From: Saccoglossus kowalevskii
Taxonomy: Eukaryota; Hemichordata; Enteropneusta; Harrimaniidae
Assembly: GCF_000003605.2 (NCBI RefSeq)
Contig: NW_003143794.1
Span: 456,275 to 478,147, forward strand
DNA: 21,873 nucleotides
Reading direction: 5' to 3'
In this document: piece after piece, positions 19,482 to 21,873 of the stretch
Layout: every line of letters starts with the position of its first letter
How positions within the stretch are numbered: position 1 is the stretch's first letter
Position numbers and translations under genes: made by a program
The notes under the pieces: model-generated
The model's input: the letters and a program-made list of their open reading frames with translations, nothing else
Databases searched by the model: none
What the model was told of the DNA's origin: nothing

Positions 19482-19810
19482 CTTGATTGTGTGGTATATT
19501 GCCTTTAAACTGTTATAATGGACGAAACAAAGGCAAGTATTCTGTCACACAAATTAAGTATGTGGTAGCTAGAATTACAAAGAAATATATATGTAATGGC
19601 CTAGATGTTTATAGGCAAACTTCTTGTGTTATATAAATTTTGATAGGTTGTAACCAAATCTCTATGATTGTATCACATGTGGCATGTGTCAATTAATATA
19701 ATCATTATACAGATAAATTGTGTTCCTTTATTTATATATTATATATGTACATACAATAAATGGGAAATATTGGTATAAGTAAGAGCTGAAAGATATAAAT
19801 GTTTGCATGG
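19482..19810. other. Sequence upstream of the AHCY pseudogene
   Basis: AT-rich; no promoter or element recognised. Confidence 0.5.
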
Positions 19811-19926
19811 TTAAAGGGCGGCGGTCGTCGTGCCGTGTCATATTTGATATGGGACTCATAGCAACGTACACAAGGCATGTAAAATACGTGTTTACGTGAA
19901 ATTTGAATACATGCTGTGCCCTTTAA
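19811..19926. mobile_element. GC-rich palindromic MITE with TTAA ends (copy 2)
   Basis: The element is bounded by TTAA at 19811-19814 and 19923-19926. The left end is AGGGCGGCGGTCGTCG and the inverted right end is AGGGCACAGCATGTATTC. Its interior TTTACGTGAAATTTGAATAC corresponds to the copies at 16496 and 20654. 116 bp, with no coding capacity. Confidence 0.8.
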
Positions 19927-20190
19927 TTTGTTAGGCTGACAATTTCTTCACAAAAACGTCTAAATAAAAAGAAAAGATAAATTGTTGGCAATATAATGCA
20001 TTAATTCATTATTTTATTGTAACTTTGGGTAGACTCCACTGGTAGATATAATTTGGTAAACTGTATGTCAGTTTATAATGTAGACCTCTTCAATTCACTA
20101 CATGGTTGGAGTGTTACATTTTTTTGATCAAACACAATATGAAACATTTTTTTGCCAAATATTCTAACTTATTCACATATTATAATCATG
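19927..20190. other. Intergenic, no recognised feature
   Basis: AT-rich spacer between two MITEs; nothing recognised. Confidence 0.6.
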
Positions 20191-20412
20191 TACTGTAAAA
20201 TACTTTATTTTCGCTTGCAACTATTTTTTGGCTATTTTCGCTGAAGGAATGATGCAGTAAAAATAAAATCCAGCGAATATACCTTTTTCCTATATTTTAT
20301 ATTCAAATCGTCAAAAATCAGGGAAAATAAATTCCATACAATACAATACAATACACTGAAAAAGTCTTTTCAGCGAAAATTAATTCCAGCTAAAATAAAG
20401 TATTTTACAGTA
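20191..20412 (-). mobile_element. Palindromic MITE with TACTGTAAAATA termini (copy 2)
   Basis: It opens TACTGTAAAATACTTTATTT and closes with the inverse TAAAGTATTTTACAGTA. Its reverse complement matches the intronic copy at 2894-3105 along nearly all of its length, including GGAATTAATTTTCGCTGAAA and TTCCTTCAGCGAAAATAG. The ATACA run at 20336-20355 is extra relative to the other copy. The termini are better preserved here. Confidence 0.88.
20336..20355. repeat. (ATACA)4 short tandem repeat
   Basis: A four-unit pentanucleotide run inside the MITE, at a site where the intronic copy has only one unit. Confidence 0.9.
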
Positions 20413-20653
20413 ATAACAATGTAACAATCACAAATTTAAATACATATGATTACTAGTAAAAAAAAAACACACACACTTAAAACTCGCCAAATGTGCAGAC
20501 TTACTTTGTTAAAGTAGGCCATTCGGATGCTGACGCCCTCATAGCCATACTTTAACTGTCAGTAGTTCAATGACCATATTATATTTTTATCTGGGTTTTG
20601 CGAACCAAATTCTGGAAGTATAATGACAATCTGTTTTAATGGAGCCAAGTACG

Positions 20654-20775
20654 TTAAAGATCGGCGATCGTCGCGTCGCGTTCTGTCAGATATGAGACTT
20701 ATAGTGACGTATGTAATACATTTTTTATTTACATGAAATTCGAACACGTGCTGTTCAACGACCACCGCCCTTTAA
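20654..20775. mobile_element. GC-rich palindromic MITE with TTAA ends (copy 3)
   Basis: The element is bounded by TTAA at 20654-20657 and 20772-20775. The left end is AGATCGGCGATCGTCGCG and the inverted right end is AGGGCGGTGGTCGTTGAACA. The right half shares GTGTTCGAATTTCATGTAAA with copy 1. 122 bp. Confidence 0.82.
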
Positions 20776-21220
20776 ATCGTCCTTTTCGTACCACGTGACT
20801 AATTTGACACAAACAATTTAATGTAACAGTTTGATAAATTATTACCATATAAAGAAATGCGAATTTCAAATATGGAAAGATTACCCACGTAAGCGTTCTC
20901 TAATAATAAAAACAAACATGGCTGCCATCACACAAAGTTCGCTGATTCTATTCTAAACTTTTTGGATTACGGCATTACCATGATGTATACTTGGAAGGAA
21001 AAGATGCATAATATTAAGGTTCTTACGAGAAATACCCCAAAGTATGCACTCAGACAGTACGCCGCGCATCGATCGATACTGCAGCTGTACTTCGTGCATA
21101 CCTAACTTATAAATTCGTATTATCTTTTCTGTTTACCCTCAAACGTCCCATTCTGCACTGTAAGGGCGTTGCAAATACGTACTTTGTTCTACAAAATACA
21201 AATTCTATTAATATTTTGAG
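20776..21220. other. Intergenic, no recognised gene
   Basis: It contains ACATGGCTGCCAT at about 20926, which resembles a YY1-type core, and a CACGTG at 20792-20797, but no first exon or ORF that I can support. Confidence 0.4.
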
Positions 21221-21389
21221 AGACCTACATACAGATTAGCCCCACGATTTCATTCTCTGCATTGCGTTAATCGTATTTTAAAATCACATGCGATCGCACA
21301 AAGGACAGTGCGTTTCGAAGGTTTTTCTTTGTAGCCTTTTTCTCATAATGTGAACCCGAATGTCGCCAATGGTTTTCAACATACACCAA

Positions 21390-21442
21390 TGGCCGATATA
21401 GGGATCGAACACACGCGCTCCAACCTACTGCACTAACCGGCC
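21390..21442 (-). pseudogene. tRNA-Ile pseudogene lacking the anticodon arm
   Basis: The minus strand starts GGCCGGTTAGTGCAGTAGGT and ends TTCGATCCC.ATATCGGCCA. The acceptor stem and T loop are kept. The D stem is mismatched (GTGC against GAGC). Compared with the intact copy, 21 nt are missing, covering the anticodon arm. No T-run terminator is close downstream. It is 53 nt long and cannot decode. Confidence 0.85.
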
Positions 21443-21630
21443 AAATCGGCATTTTGTATTTGCCTTAATCGGCACACAAAGTATTGTGAGTGACCTACGT
21501 GCAGATAAGCGCCACGATTTCATTCTTTGAACAATTTTCACATTTTTAATTTCGAGCAACTGTGAATTTCAAATTTCATTACCCACAATATGACGCACCA
21601 AATGCCGCCAATAGTTTTCAACATACACAT

Positions 21631-21634
21631 AAAA
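21631..21634 (-). terminator. Pol III terminator (TTTT) of the tRNA-Ile gene
   Basis: A run of four T on the minus strand, 8 nt after the tRNA 3' end, in an otherwise mixed spacer. Confidence 0.75.
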
Positions 21635-21641
21635 TTACCAA

Positions 21642-21715
21642 TGGCCGATATGGGGATCGAACCCACGACCTCAGCGTTATTAGCACCGCGCTCTAACCAA
21701 CTGAGCTAACCGGCC
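21642..21715 (-). tRNA. trnI-AAU: tRNA-Ile (anticodon AAU)
   Basis: The 74-nt minus-strand sequence folds fully. The acceptor GGCCGGT pairs with ATCGGCC with one G-U, plus discriminator A. The D stem is GCTC/GAGC. The anticodon stem is CGGTG/CGCTG with loop CTAATAA, giving AAU. The T stem is GTGGG/CCCAT with loop TTCGATC. Box A TAGCTCAGTTGG and box B GGTTCGATCCC are intact, the CCA is not encoded, and a TTTT terminator lies at 21634-21631. It closely resembles animal nuclear tRNA-Ile(AAU). It decodes AUU and, after A34 to inosine, AUC and AUA. Confidence 0.96.
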
Positions 21716-21873
21716 ACATCAGCATACTGTATTTGCGCTAATCGTGTTTTTAAAAGACATGCAATCGCACAAACGTCTGTCATTTTTCGAAGGTTTTTTT
21801 GCAGCCTTTTGCCAATAATATGAAGTTCTCAGTTATATTCTAACTAATTCAAGGACGCATTATAAAGTGCTCG

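Larger units (their letters stand above)
21221..21873 (-). repeat. Tandem tRNA-Ile repeat cluster (runs off the window)
   Basis: Shared blocks recur. GACCTAC..CACGATTTCATTCT is at about 21222 and 21492. CGCCAAT(G/A)GTTTTCAACATA is before both tRNA copies. ATTGCG(T/C)TAATCG with TTTCGAAGGTTTTT is at about 21261 and 21732. CC(A/T)ATAATATGAA-like words end each. The repeats put the tRNA sequences 252 bp apart and the flank block 471 bp apart, so units are rearranged rather than perfect. The last unit continues past 21873, suggesting more tRNA copies. Confidence 0.75.

Noticed and set aside
20776-21000. Promoter of an unseen gene (YY1-like ACATGGCTGCC, E-box CACGTG)
   Set aside because: Short motifs only; no start codon with an exon or a CpG-rich stretch supports it.

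Overview
This is an AT-rich animal nuclear DNA window. It carries a multi-exon gene with GT-AG introns, a eukaryotic tRNA gene and many non-autonomous transposons. The style (tandem-repeat-cored, Helentron-like elements with units of about 150-170 bp, palindromic MITEs, a LINE relic) suggests a marine invertebrate. A bivalve or other lophotrochozoan is a guess from repeat architecture, not something the sequence proves.

Layout: positions 1216-14965 (+) hold the last 11 exons of an equilibrative nucleoside transporter (ENT/SLC29). The 376 visible residues join in one frame, with every junction at a good splice site, and cover transmembrane segments 2 to 11. The first coding exon (TM1, with the family PWN motif) lies beyond the left edge. 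A 3' UTR follows to about 16.2-16.5 kb. The introns are full of mobile DNA: two copies of one hairpin/tandem-repeat family in opposite orientation around one exon, three copies of another family in the same orientation, a LINE tail, a palindromic MITE, and a 1.15 kb DNA transposon nested inside one of the tandem-repeat elements.

Downstream of the ENT gene the window is mostly repeats: three copies of a GC-rich TTAA-bounded palindrome, two more MITEs ending in TACTGTAAAA, and a microsatellite-bearing element matching the one at the left edge. On the minus strand at about 19.5-18.3 kb is a decayed S-adenosylhomocysteine hydrolase (AHCY) copy. The right edge is a small tandem cluster with one intact tRNA-Ile(AAU) gene and one neighbour that lacks the anticodon arm.

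Most interesting: the transporter has serine where ENT1-type proteins carry a conserved TM8 arginine. Separately, three repeat families with different termini share one plan (terminal double hairpin, simple repeat, core of about 160 bp in tandem, half inverted repeat plus a small hairpin) and a common core motif around CTTGGTACATA. AHCY makes adenosine and ENT proteins move it, but the AHCY copy here looks dead, so I read no functional pairing into the neighbourhood.
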